Positions 49,133 through 62,871 of a stretch of 64,000 bases of DNA are shown here, piece after piece; within the stretch, counting starts at the first letter, position 1; the number at the start of each line of letters is the position of its first letter. The translations under genes were made by a program, and so were the position numbers. Under the pieces are notes generated by a model that saw only the letters and a program-made list of their open reading frames with translations, had not been told where the DNA came from and did not search any database. This DNA comes from Nymphaea colorata (taxonomy: Eukaryota; Streptophyta; Magnoliopsida; Nymphaeales; Nymphaeaceae), in contig NC_045147.1 of assembly GCF_008831285.2 (NCBI RefSeq), positions 11,413,427-11,477,426 on the forward strand, read 5' to 3'.

Positions 49133-50249
49133 CGTCCATACTTAATGTAGTGGATAATTTTTTAGTGGAGAGCTATCTGATGAGCTTTATCTTAGAGAAA
49201 TGATGAGTTGTTTTGGGAGCAGGTGGTTATTGAGATTCAATGGAACCAGGAATTTGCACGCATCACTCTTCACAGCCATATCTAGAAGATAAATAAGCTG
49301 ATCAACACATTGTCAGATTTTAAGGACTTGTCAAGCCCTTTGTGAAGGATCATGGTTCTTCTCTCATACCAATAATCTCTCACAGAGTCTATATAGCAGG
49401 AGGAACTGAAAGAAATCTGCCAGTTGCCTAGCCTTGCCGGCTTAACTTTTCGATTTTCTGTTACTAAAAACTATCGCAATAGGTGCATTGGGATGGTTTT
49501 TAAAGGCTTTTAGTTGCGGGTTTGGATATTTTAAGCAATGGAAAATTAAAAAAAAAAACCCCTTCTGGCAAGACTCTGCAGTCACAGAATTCAATTTCTT
49601 TATATAGCAGATATATATTGTCTGTAAATCTCTACCACATTGTAGGTTAATAATATTTTGACAGTTGGCGGCTTGTTTTATCTTAACGACATTAAGCTTT
49701 AACTTTAGCCCGATCTGGCAAGAAAGCAAAGCCCCTTCTGTGGATATACCTCAAAAGAAAAAACAAATGTTGGTGGATAACAAAGAAAACGAAAAAGAAA
49801 GTAAAAGGAAAAAGTGAGGTTGAAAAAGGGAATGTCTGGAAGAAGAAAACTAATACAAGCAAAGGAGGAGATGGCAGAAGCACTCAAATTTGAAAACAAA
49901 AAGAAAGACAGAATCAAAAGAAGAAGATAAGAAGCAAGAGGGGGGAGAGAGAGAGAGTTCCTTTTTCTATCGCATCAGATATTACAAGAAGAGCGAGAAA
50001 GAGAAAACATGAAGCTGAAGGATCGAATGCCACCGATCACATGGATTTGAAACATGGAGGTGATTACTGCAGTTGTTTTGATTGACTTCATTCTTTAGAA
50101 CTCGAAGCCTATTACTGTTTTAGCTTCTCATAAGGATATACAAACAAATTGAACAACTTGAAAATGTCATTGAAGGCTCATCCTTTTGCTGCTGACATGA
50201 AAGCTCTAGAAAGCAACTGCAACTCAAGCGTTCTTACCTGGGATATAAA

Positions 50250-50560
50250 CGGTCTGGATTTTAGGTTGGATCCTGCTTTTGCCATATTCAATTAATTGGG
50301 TTCTATGCTAACGAATTCAGGTTTGGATTTGGATCCTATTTTTCTTAAGATTGAATGGGAATCTGATAAACATAAGATCCAACGCTTATCTGTTGATTGT
50401 TTTAGATCTTTGTTCGGATCCCAGTCTAAATTACATCAAAATCGGATTTGGGTTCAGTAATGAAACCGCATGCCATATCTGAATCCTATTATTAATCAGA
50501 TCGAACTGTTTTTATGAACTCGCTAAAATGGATTCAAAATTGGTTGGGTACTCGATACAT
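50250..50560. repeat. degenerate GGATTTGGATCC-type repeat
   Basis: It holds words such as GGTTTGGATTTGGATCC, AATCGGATTTGGG and ATCTGAATCC, in the style of the hAT-like family at 43017. No termini are visible. Confidence 0.4.
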
Positions 50561-52929
50561 AAGTTGATCTGATATTTGTAAACCTCATCAAATGCCTCTG
50601 CCCCTTCCCCCTACTCTCAGGTTTCAGAACTGCTTCGAAACTTGAGTGAATTTAAGGTTACTACCTTCAATTCGTTTTTGCCGTCCAAAAAAGTAGCACC
50701 CATGGAATTGAACTGAGAACCGGGTTTTCACCAGCCCACCAACCCGGTTTGTAAGCTAAAGCTTGGTCGGTAGATGGCGCACTGTCGCAAGGGATTTTTG
50801 TCAGGATGGTTTTCTCCATCATCATATCCTGCAATTTTTAAGCTGAGCCGATCACACCAATTCTGTGGGAGCTACAAACCAATTCCAAGATAGGCAGCTT
50901 CTACTAAGAAATATGATTGCATCACATTTGAGAAAAATCTGTATTATTTGGATTTACCAGACCTAACATATAAGTTCACAATAAATACACCATGTCAAGG
51001 GAGAGTTCTTAAGTATACCAAAAACTAACAAACCTTTCAAAAAGTTTCAATCTCTCTCGTATATATCAAAGATCATGAAAGATGAAAAACTTTTGGCATT
51101 TCATTCGCTTAGCCACATGAGCCTGTTGCTGGATTCACCCCAAAGTCATGCTTGGCTTCACCCATTTCTTGTTAGAGTTTGCCCCACCCTAAACTACATA
51201 TTGAAACCTTGATAAGACTATAGTTAGAACCTAAGTCATACGGGTACTTCAATAAGGTCTAGGTACCCGTGCCACTGTACCCGTATCCAAAATGGGTATT
51301 TCGACACTCTTGGTTACTTCTTAGATCGAAACTGATCCATTCTAGTTAAGCCTAAGAAATATAACCAGGTCAAATCAGAGTCCAGGCTTGAACTTCCCTT
51401 CCCTCATGTCAAAACTTTTATCTGACCTCCTACTCAGGTCTGATTGAGCCACTGCAACTAATCAGCCTAGGCCCTCCTCTTCTTTAATGTAATTCTCTCA
51501 CTTCGCTTTTTTAGTTACTTCAGGATCTGAGAATTATTTCTGGAGATTGGGAGTCATCAACTAAGCCATCAGATGCCAAAACTACAATGTGGTCTTCGAT
51601 TAATTTGCACAAATGGTTTCACCTTGCAAGCTGCAATCATGTTATGCAATTGAATTTTCATAGCAAGCTATTGAAGCTCTTTATTACAGTCCGACAAGTA
51701 TTTCTATGTCGACACTTTTGATTGATGCTTATCTTATCACAGTTGCAAGGTAAGATGTTAGTATGGAAAATTAGATATTCATATACCATTAAGTGAGGAG
51801 TGGACATCCAGGAAACATGCTTCAAAAGGATTAAGTTTGAATTCTTTAAGGACAACGAATGAGACTTCTCTGTGATTACTTACTCGCATCATGCATTAAG
51901 ACTACCGACCAACAGTACTCTCTGATACCCAAGTATTCTGCTGCAACAATAATAAAAATTAAAATGATTTTCTGACCCAATTTGAATTTCGAATGTGCCT
52001 CAAAGTTTTATGGTGTTGCTGAAGCAAGTTTTTTTTTATGATTTTGTCTTTTATGGTTGTTGAAACCTTCAATTTATTGGTCCACAAAGTTTCTGCGTGG
52101 TCTACATGTGCATGAAAATTTCCTACAAAATGCCCATAAGGGAGAGTGCCTTCATAAAGATAACAGAAAAATGCTACTCACCAAATGGCCATAATTGCTG
52201 AATATCACCTCCACTCAAACACGGCCACAGCTCCAGCAGATCTAATACTTAAGGAGCATTTCATTACCCTGAACCCTAGATTCGAGGTTCTGATCCAACT
52301 TGAGGCTCATCTTAAACTTGCAGTTTTAGCGAACAGCAGAATTCCTTCAATATTTCTCAGATTCATGGATCTCAAGTCACAAAATGCAATGACTTGATGT
52401 AGTTCATGCATCCTTCAAAGAAGGGACCTCATATCTTTGTTAGGAAATCAAGAATATAAAATCTTGGAATGTAATATTTTAGATTTGAGACATCAAACGC
52501 AACCCTAGAGAGAACCGTTCAACTCGTTATCTTCTGGACTAACATTCTCATGTTTGGGGAAATTGTATTCTTAATTTAGCGAGCTAAGGAATGTTACATA
52601 TATTTAATACTCAGGTTTACAAATCTTTTGAGAAAAATAAAGGACCAACATAGAACCATTTTATGTTGGGCATGTTGCTGAATTGCATTTAGGACCCATG
52701 TTAGGTCCTGCAGTTTTATGATGCAAAGATGGGGAAACTCAATTTACTTACTTATAAGCCAACTTTTTCTACCATACATGGGATCCGATTGCACAACAAG
52801 CTAGTTTTGGTCGGACCCCTCAGTGTTCTATTAGAAAGACAAAACTCCAGAGCATGCTATATAGTCATCCGATGGAAGGTTAAGGATAGATCCTCTCATG
52901 CCCAAAAGCAATTACTCCAAGGGATAACA

Positions 52930-53220
52930 ATATATCTGATTTGGATCCGATACAAGTTAACCGTTTCAAAAGAATCTAATATCTTTGGGCTCAGATAATT
53001 CAGATTCATATAGCATAACCATTATAATCGGATTTGGATTAGACTTAGTTTTAAAAAAATACTCTACATCCAACATATTTACATTTTGAAAGTCAGTTGA
53101 ATTCGTTTAAACTCAGATTCGGATGTGAATTCAAATATCATATTTGGATTGGATTCAGATTCAGTAAGACTTTTTCTTCGTTCACAATTGAATCAGAATT
53201 CGAACCTAAATATGGAAACA
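52930..53220. repeat. degenerate GGATTTGGATTAG-type repeat
   Basis: Similar words (GATTTGGATCCGATACAAG, TCGGATTTGGATTAG, ATTTGGATTGGATTCAG) occur, and ACATCCAACATATTTACATT recalls the interior of the 43017 element in reverse orientation. Confidence 0.4.
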
Positions 53221-56200
53221 TGTGAAAATGCAGATGTGGTTAAGATGTACATCCAATTTAATCTGATCCATTTACGCCTTGTTACTCCTACTAGAGGAGC
53301 GTTTGAATGGAAACAAACGTCAATTTTGGCTTTAGTTATTAGTCCCTTTTCTTCCTTTTAATAGGGCAGGTTAACTCTGACCACAACAGAATTATAGTTC
53401 TGGAACTTGATCTAGAGTCATCTACTCATGCTCCTCACATTCTGTTGATCCTACCACTAAGATCAATTCCTTATTAATCAATTTCTAAATCATAATTTAT
53501 TTGAAAAGAAGTTTCTGTTTTCAAGTTTTATGACCGTCCAGTTTCTATGCTTATTCTAAATTTGGTATTTTACGCATTATATTTCTAGTGATTTGGAGTC
53601 TGGCCTTAAATAAATGGACCAAATTAGATTGGATTGATAAATTCACAAGCTTGAGATGTGAGGGGATTCAGACGGATAGGGAATAAGAACCCAAGAAAAG
53701 TTCCCTCTCGAGTACCTATATATCAGTTTTGATCTTCTAAAAAAAGGTTGTGAAAAAGTTAAAAAGTCTTAAAAGAACTTTTTTTTTTGAAAAGTCTACA
53801 AAATACTCCATTTTTTTTCAGTGCATACATGGTGCATGCAACTCACTCTCTCTAGCGAAGCTGGTTCATGATCTCCCTCCCACGGGGCAATGTTTTCTAT
53901 ATATCTTCAACACTTCTCAACTTATCAATGGCTAAAACCAAAGATGTAAGAGAAAACTAATCTAGCTATTTTAATCTCCTACGTGAACATCGCAGCTCGA
54001 AAGGATTTACACAAAACACGAACTCTCCAGGCTGATGAAAGCAATTTCGATTAAAATGAGAAGCATATAATTAACTGAACATAAAAAAAATTGTCCGAAA
54101 CGTTGGGAGGATCACTTGGTTCGGACAAAGTGTCCCCAACATTTATGCATAAGTTAGAATTTCGTAGATCAGATTTCAAACACAGTAGCTACGTAGCAGT
54201 TTTTCCCATGCATCAACTCAAACTTCGAAATTCTCCAAGCATTTTGGTAGTCTACGTACGTACAGCACACACAAAAGTTAATCAGTCGATCTTGGTCTTG
54301 CGACACTTGGGAAGGACAGTCATTGGTTTTGTTTTGTCACAGAAGCCAATCTTTGTTTGTGATCAATTCTTTATTCTCAAATGCTGCAAGTTTTGTAAAG
54401 AAATGGATATTTTTAAATCTTCTAATTGTTTTAAAAAATATATATATTTTATATGCAAGCGAATACCATGTACATACTTTGGTCGGCTAAGGTGGAGTAT
54501 GGCTTCAATCCAAAGTGAATATACCGTGGAAACCAACGAAGAAGTCAGTTTGGATCCCCATTTGTTTATATTTTATGCTCACAGGAAATAGTTAATAGAC
54601 TAATAAACATACCAAAGAGTTTAAAAAAGTGTTCCCTTTTCTTCATCTTCCAACTAACTTGCTCGACATATAGACATGTTTCAAATAATTAACCAATCCC
54701 AACACATTCTAGATCAGCATTTCTTTCTTGTCGAATTCAACTAATCTTTTTGCCTTTTTATCTTTTAAAATCTACCCTTTTTCAGCTCGATCTGCTTTGT
54801 GCTTACGGATCTTATGATTTCTTTTGATGTTTCCTGCTACTCTTTGTATATGTTACTTTCCTTTTATGAAAGCACTACAATGGTATTGCTAATGATTGCA
54901 AGTGGAGTTACTATATACTTACGATTTTATTATGCAACTACATATGTGACTTATTAATTAAGAGTTTCGTACTAACTAAAACTTACCATTCAGCAGGAAG
55001 ATCATATAATCTCCAATTAAAAATTAAGCTTTGGAGCTATTTTATTCAGCATCCACATCTTCAATGTGAAATTTAATCAAATCTGATACAATTTGGCCAA
55101 CACTTTTCAGCTCAGTTGTGCATTTCCCTACTCGTAGGTCATTGCGAGCAACAATATTAAATTATTACCAAGGAAAACCAAGCAGATTTTCTGGGACTAA
55201 GGACAAACTTTATCCAATTTCTCATGTTCATGGCGTCCATCATCTTAAGGTGCTTGTATTAACAAATCTAAGAATCTTAAAGTACGTCATTAAAATTCCT
55301 TTGGATGCTATTTCTTGATATTATAAATCATCGAATTCTTTTGTGCATGCAGATAAGTAGGATTAGTATATGGATTTTATAAGCGCAGTTGCAGCTTTGT
55401 CTTCATCAATGTTCCATATCCTCCCCTCCTTTCTTCAAAGCAAGGAAGAAAAAAAAATAGTTGTTTACTTTTTCCACTTTTCTAGAGATTGGCGGTGCTT
55501 GCGTTTCTCTTTGAAAAGCTCAGTTCTTCATTACTTTGACCAGAAATAAACTGGTTCCATACAAATGCCTGCAATCACTTTATGCACCGTTTCCTTCTCA
55601 TCTCTTACTCAGTCCCATAGTCGATGTTTATATAATATGTTTCAAAAGGTCATCTCCCTGCCTCTGCTTCCTCAATTTCTTTTAACTCGGTTAAGTGTAC
55701 TTTGATTTGATAAAAATATACTCTGATGATGAAATATGATACCGATCATAAACTATATATATACATAGATGTAGATATATGTATCATATTCCCAATTGTA
55801 TATTATTATAGCTTTTGTTTCCTGGAAAAAGTAGTGATCTAGAAATACCTTGTGGCAATGGGAATCGTAAAAAGATCCTCCTCTGAAGGCTTTGTTAAAA
55901 TACATTGTGGCACATACGCTGTCGGTGAACATTAAGTGCAAAGTGAGTACTTGTGTTCAGTTTTGGGGGTTATACCCACCAAAACGTTTCCGCGATATTG
56001 CCTTTCTAACATGCATTTTTGGAGGAAAATGTGGCTTTATTGCTTGATGATGATAATTTTACACTCGATTTCCAGACTTATCAAATAACCAGCCAGCCAT
56101 ATATTGCAGTTGGGTCATCAAATTAATGGTTCCTACCAAACTACATAAATACCTACGTGCATATACTATGTATGTGTGTGTGTGTATATATATATGTATA

Positions 56201-57508
56201 TATGAATTATATGCAAGTAGGTATGCATGTAGTTTGGGGTATATATATACATATATATGACGCGTGGAGATAAAGACAAAATGCATATAGGTATGAATTG
56301 GAGGCCTACAAAGAGGTACAATTAATAATTGCCATATTCACTAGCTGATTATTTTGCACAAGCGACCCCACATATGTGTTCTGCATGGGTAGTATATTTG
56401 CTACGAATTGACATTTGCAGCATGCACTTTTTACGAAACTTGTAATGAATATTTGAACATCTTTGAAAACTTAATCCACCCTAGTAATCTACAGTTGGAT
56501 GATATGTAGGGTGACTTTACATTTCAAATATGTAGAACAGATGCATATATATAAGCTCGAATTTTGAAAATCATTAACACTGACTTCCGCATTTGAGCTT
56601 ACAATGCTTCTCTGCTTTGTTATATGTATATATATGTTATTGAATGATAATGATAACCACGTATTAAATGGACATTAAGAAAGAACCATCCGATTACATA
56701 TATTTCACCTTTATCATTGTTCGGAGATGCACTCTCAGCCCATCGATTAAAGCTCCCAAACGTCGATATCTTTTGTCTCCGCGGATTGCAGGAAGCTATG
56801 TTGCTCCCCACTTCACGCTTGCCCAGATGAGCCTTAATGTTCTCCATCGAGAGACAGGAAAATGATCAGCGTAAAGCTTTTATATACATCATTGATACTT
56901 AAGAAAACATTTTGCAAAAGAACAGCTTCTTCATCGTGCCCCTTTCAAACAGGGCGATGCTGCCTTCCGCCATGAGAAGTCACTCTCACACCAACCAGTT
57001 GTTGTTGATACCGATCACATCAAACGTCGATCTAATGCGGAGTTTTCACATCACAGTACAGCAACGGCAAGAGACGGCAACCAAAGCAGGAACTAATCCA
57101 ATTATGATTGATCGATAAGATATTTCTTAAGCTACTGTGGATCGTGATCAGAGATGTCACGGTGACGGCCTCGGCGATGGCTCCAAATCAATCGCCATCC
57201 GTCACATGGCAACACAAGGATGGTCGGTTTTTCCGCGCATAGAATCGCGCGTAAGCCCGACACATCGCTAATTAATTAAGCTATAAAACGATGCACTGAG
57301 CTGGTAGCTTTCTCAAGATAAAACATATGTGCAGCGCCCATTGCGGATCGTTTGCACGGAAAGTGGACTTCTCAGGAAGTGGAGCCATACAGGGTGTGAA
57401 CAGTTCCACAGCATCCAGGTCCTTGGTGCCCATCACATGCACATAATTGTTTCTAGTGGTCCTTACACCATCATTTTTTAAGCATACATAAACCATACAA
57501 CTAACATA

Positions 57509-57532
57509 ACATATATATATATATATATATAT
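57509..57532. repeat. (AT)n microsatellite
   Basis: About 12 uninterrupted AT units. Confidence 0.9.
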
Positions 57533-60500
57533 GTGTGTTTTTTTTTGTCGCTTTCAATGAAGTTGCTTTTTTGTCTGTATCCTTGGGGCTAGGGTTAGGC
57601 CCCCCTTTCACAGATGGGGCTTGACCAACCCAAATCTCATGAAATCACGAGTATCCAGATTGATGCTGGTAGCCATATCGCTGTGCAAATAATGAAAGAC
57701 GACCCATTAATGCGTGTGAGTTGATGATTGAACACTGAAAAACTTGGGAATAGAATCGAGACATACGAGCAGAGATTGATGAACCTGTACATCAGATTGT
57801 ATTAATATCGCAGTGTGGAGATGTTTATATTATATCTGTGTATTAGAGATCAGGAGAGGGTGTGAGAGATAAAGGAGCTTTCGAGATGTGAGGCCTGGCC
57901 AGATTGAGAGAAGAAGAGGTCGGTTCACAGGATGACTCAATAGTTGTAAAGTGGGGATTGTAGATGATGACAAAGATTTAATATATGAATGAGATAAAAA
58001 GGTGATGTAAGAACAGCGTGTGGGATGACATGGTTTTCAGTACTTTGCCGGTTTGACTTGACTGGCGTTTCTGAAAGAAGACGAGGAGGAGCAAAGTCCA
58101 GATTTGGACGTTTTGCAGCATATTACGTTAACATGGCTTTGGTGGGGAGGGCGGAGGAACGTGCAGGGGAGAGGGAGGGAGAGAAATTGGAACTGCCCTT
58201 ATGGAGAGATTCTTCTGAGATCAATCATGGAAGCTGTTCGAGAAAACACATAAAATGCCTTCATATAAAACGAAGAAAAAGCTAGCTGCATAAAATAAAA
58301 AGATCAAGTGGGTTTCCGCATGGTGCTCTTTTGTTGCTTTGCTCGCCATGTGTATCGATCGATTTTACTTAGAGTTGTGTCAAGAAACAAGCTTTTGTGT
58401 TTAGTTTTCCTTCCAAAGATCACCAAAAAACTTGTCATAAAGTTATTTTTCAGTCTTCCACCGCCTGTTCTTTCATCCTGTTAAACTTTTCTTACCTTCA
58501 CCTGCTACAGTAGTAGTCCGAGTCTGTGACCAGGAGCAGTCGCTTCAAAATGACGCAATATTTGGAGGAGACTTGTTAGAGTTGTTTTCCTGGTGGGCCT
58601 GCACCTTCTTTTTGGTAAATTTATCGAGCTAGGAGGACGGGGGAACGGAGTAAAACTGTAAACTAGTTAGCTAGCCAGATACAGACTCAAGAAATGCGAT
58701 TACAATTAATGGCGGTCGAATCCCATGAAGGTTAATCTTGCTCCCCATACGAAAGACAGGGTGAATCAAATGTCAGGGAATCAAATGTCCTGTACTTTGC
58801 AAACGCTGATAGAAACACCCAGTTCAGTTCACACATGGAGAGAGAGGGGGGAAGAGGAAGATCAGGTCCGGTGGTGCAGTGGGTCAGGTCAGGAAGTTGG
58901 GTGGCCCGTATTGGTGTGGGTTGGTCGGGTCGGATAGGAGGCAGAAGCAGCAAGGCCGGCCAGCCGGCCGGAGGAAGAAGGTGGCTCCTCGATGCATGTG
59001 CCCTTCTCCCTCCCCCCTCCTGCCCTCCTGCAGGCTTGATTCTACTCCCCTCTCTCTTTCTCTCTCTGGACCAACCCATCCACCACCCTTCCCTATGCAT
59101 TACCAGTTTTGAAGACTTCAATGCCCGACAAAGAGCATCTTTCTCCATGGGTTTCCTGAAACCCACTCGTGGGCTTCACTCAAACCCGCTCCAAAACCCT
59201 AAACCCCGCCCTTCTCTCCCCCCTCCCAACGCCATGCTCATCCCCAACTCCTTTTCTTTCCATACAAGATTTCTGTCGAATTCTTTTGGCCTCACACGCT
59301 GTCTTCCTGTCCTTCTCTCCCTCAAGAGAGAGAGAGAAGAGTCTCTGCTTTCATGGTATTGAAGATCTGACCGGTACTAACAGATGACTGAGACTGAGCA
59401 CAGTTCTGAGGAAAAGGGCAGTGGAACTGGCAGTCAGTAGGGAGGGGGAAGAAGTGGTAAAGATTGCACGTGCCGGGATTTACTGTACCGGACACAAGGT
59501 GTCAGCGCGCCCCACGCGTCCTGCTCTCCACCTCCCCTCCTCCTCGGGAGTCTCAACTTCAATGCAAAGGCAGGGTGGCCGTGGGTGGTGGCGCTGCCGC
59601 TGCCGGTGGGGGCCTGTTGAAGTCACCATCACGCTGCTTCGTTGGCATCCCTCTCTTCTCACCCCCTTCCCTTCCCTTTCATGGAGGCCGGTGACATCCG
59701 GTCAAATCCCCCTTTTTCTCATCCTTCCATGGCCCATGCCGGCCCCCTCCGGCAGAAGACGCCATTTCGGGCATGGCCCCCACTTTTTCTAATAATGACC
59801 ATCCCGTACCTCCTCCCGCCAGCGCCGTGGTGACAATTATGTCCCCCTTCTGGGCCCTGCTGCCATGAAAACTCCCCTTCATCCGTTCGGAAATGGATCT
59901 GCCAAATATTTCATCAATTTAGATGTGCGTCTCCAACGTTGTTGGACCATTTTATGGGGGCGCCTTCTTGTTCCTCTGTTCTAAGCTACAAATAGAGACT
60001 ACCACTAATTATAATGATCTTCATCTTCTCTCCCTCAAGCCAAAAGAAAATGAGAAAAAGAAGAAAGAAAGAGTTTCATCTCCCATTATCAGGTTGCATA
60101 GCAGAAGGGGTTAAATTTGAGTGTTTTTTTCTCATAATCTCTTAAGATTTGATCAGCGAATTCTTTTCTTTCTTCGGTTTCAAAATGGGAAGAAGGTCCA
60201 AGTTTGGAGCAAGAATCGAGTTGACCGGAAAAGAGTCGGGGAGGGATGAAAATGGACGTCGATGATGATGCCATGAGACTGCGGCGATAAGATAAGATAG
60301 GAAAGGCGTTACGGGGTTGGTGGGAGAGCATGTACCTCCTCCTCCGCCTCATCTGTCGTTATTTTTTTTTTTTTTTTCTTAAATGGTTTCCCGTCTTTTC
60401 AGACTTAACAGAGGGTGTTATGGTCTTTTGGCTTAGGTCAACGGTCACACCGCGGGCGAGGATATCACGGGGGGCAGAAAGTTGGGGAGATTGTTGATGC

Positions 60501-61371
60501 TCTGCCGGCCAAGTACCAAAAAGTACGTAGACTTTTAGCCAAATGACCGCCCGAGATGACACCCCTTTCCGAACGCGCTTTGTCATTTTGGGCTTTGGCA
60601 CTTTCTCTCCTTGTCCCGTCCGGAACTTCGATCAGGGGCATATCGGTCATTGGGCAGGCAGACCGGCACCTCTTTTTCTTACTTGACTCCAAAATCTGGG
60701 GCGCTGAAGTTCTGGACCTGCCCCGAGAAAGCTAAATTACTAAAAGCCCCAGGGAGGGGCTCCGAGTCCGCACCAGCGGCTGAGCTGAGGCTTCCGCTTC
60801 TTCTGTGGGCAGCTCCGCGGCGGCGACTCCTCGACTACTTTCCCAATGTGGAAAGGCTTACCAGGAGAGGCTTCCCAAAACGGCAAGAAATTTTGCTCCG
60901 ATGCCTCGCCGCCGCCTCGCACTCTTCTTGGATGGCGAAACAAATTGTTCGGTCGTTCAATCTTGACCGCCGTTACAAAGCCTGAACCTTTGAATTTCTT
61001 CTTCGTTTGTATTTAGAACGGCGAAGACTGAAGATTATTTGTTGATGATCTATTTTACACGAGTGGTGTTAATTGTTCTTCATTGGTACTAAGCAAAGCA
61101 TCGATCTGAACAAGAACTTTGGCCTTTTTGCTCGCTCTTTAAGAAATCTTAGAACAGGGAAGCGATAGAGATGGCAATGGTCAGTGGATAAGATGATCAA
61201 CAACACGTACTTGTGGGCCGTCTGCCAAGATATTTTAGAGAGAGAAAGAGAGTGAAGCCCATAGAGACATACATGGAAAGAGAATCCGAGATTCGAGCCA
61301 GTATTAGACAGGGACTGACCTTGTTATTATCGTCCGTTCCGGTTTCCCAAGACCCACATGCAACCCCCGCT

Positions 61372-61401
61372 TCTCTCTCTCTCTCTCTCTCTCCCTCTCT
61401 C

Positions 61402-61449
<48 letters not shown>
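61372..61449. repeat. (TC)n and (TA)n compound microsatellite
   Basis: About 16 imperfect TC units are followed by about 22 TA units. Confidence 0.95.
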
Positions 61450-61450
<1 letters not shown>

Positions 61451-62474
61451 TGTTTGCATCATCTTTTACAAGCGTAAATGCATCTGCGCAGTCGAAGAGA
61501 AGGTCACCAGATTCAACTGCTAATAAATTGTAGACATTGTTAACTGCTGCTGAGTTAAGCACACCATATGCATTTATGCACAATTATGTTTCATTCATTT
61601 CTTTAAACAAGCCCCTCCCCCCATTACATTTTCGAGGAAAAGCCAGCGTGATTTTTTTATTCCTTGGTCATCTCCTTTTTCATGAACTGTTACATAGCAT
61701 GGATCTCTGCTTCCTCCCCACACAGTGAAAATCAAATTAATTTGCAGCTCGTATACATCAAGACGCGCTTTCTGCGCCTCCCTTTCTTCTCTTCTCATTA
61801 TGCAAAGAATGACCGCTCTAAAACAAGACGGAGCTAAATCCATCAACTTATAATATGTCTTGTCTTCTTTTTTTTTTAAACTTGGTTCTGTCGAGTACAA
61901 AGAAAGGAACAGGAAAGGCCTTGTGCTTTCCAACATGAAATAGATTTCGAGAGAGAGTAAGATGCTTAACGTGTGAAAGGCGGTAGGAAAGATAGACAAT
62001 CGAAGCTTATGGTCGCATTACCGTCGAAAACGCTGCTTGCCGTGTAACAAAGAAAAGGGACAATTTCTCGCATCTCGTGGTTATACCAAGAACATGTCAG
62101 AGATGTTTAACAAATGACCAAGTGGGTGCTACTCCTGTAGTTTTCATCAAGAAATCGAAAGGGCGTCTCCTCGCACCTACCATGAATTCGAACCTGACTT
62201 TCACACAGTAGCTAGACAGGTCTTTGGGGAGAAGAATCCAAGGCAACTAGAGGAAGAAGAAGACGGATGAAGGAGTTATGAATGACAGAAACAACTGAGA
62301 GGCAGATCAAAGAAAGTGTGTGTAGAAGTACATGATGAAGGCTTAGGAGTACTACTTAATTAGGGTGAGAGAGAGAAGGAGGAGAGAGAAGAAGAGTTTG
62401 GAGTGGGTAGACCACCGCCCACGCGGTGCGCTGTCTTAACCCGAACCAAACCCATTGTCAACCCACATCTTTGA

Positions 62475-62499
62475 CCTAACCCTAACCCAACCCTAACCC
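62475..62499. promoter_or_regulatory. telomere-like CCCTAA motifs upstream of the AHL gene
   Basis: Four CCTAACCC-type repeats (one with a changed spacing) lie about 375 bases before the AHL start. In plants the short telo-box AAACCCTAA in promoters or leaders is a known binding site for telobox/Myb-type proteins and Polycomb recruitment factors. The function here is inference. Confidence 0.45.
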
Positions 62500-62814
62500 A
62501 GAAACAAACGAGACAAACACAACCCCCACCCCCAACAAAAGGAGAGAAAAAAGGGAGGGGGAGGGTGGAAGGAAGGACATAAAGAAAGGAAGAGAGAGAA
62601 AACCAAGGGTCATCTCTTCTTTCATTCCATTTCAAGCGTCCATAGAAGGGGAGAAGAACCACAAACAATCCTTCTTGCTTCTCTTGAATTCCTCAGACAA
62701 ATCTATCGCTTCCTGTAGATATCAGAATATGGAGATGGATTTCCCACGGATAGTACCACTTTTGGTTTTCCTTTTCTTTACTTATCATTCCTTGTAATTT
62801 CATGTGCAAGTAAT

Positions 62815-62864
62815 AGAAGAAGAAGAAGAAGAAGAAGAAGAAGAAGAAGAAGAAGAAGAAGAAG
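62815..62864 (+). repeat. (GAA)n tract just before the AHL start
   Basis: About 16 GAA units end 7 bases upstream of the AHL ATG, so they lie in its 5' leader. Confidence 0.95.
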
Positions 62865-62871
62865 GAATAAG

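Larger units (their letters stand above)
48284..62871. other. 14.6-kb spacer between the CML and AHL genes
   Basis: It begins with the CML 3' UTR. About 49300-58000 is AT-rich with microsatellites (49069-49129, 57509-57532, short TA runs near 56160-56260) and two blocks of GGATTTGGAT-type repeats. About 58700-61000 is GC-rich and CT-rich with several short open frames but no recognisable domain. From 61200 on, (CT)n and (TA)n tracts and the AHL promoter follow. No gene can be supported. Confidence 0.45.

Noticed and set aside
54091-54591. 166-residue plus-strand frame in AT-rich DNA
   Set aside because: No domain, no coding-like composition and a non-ATG start.
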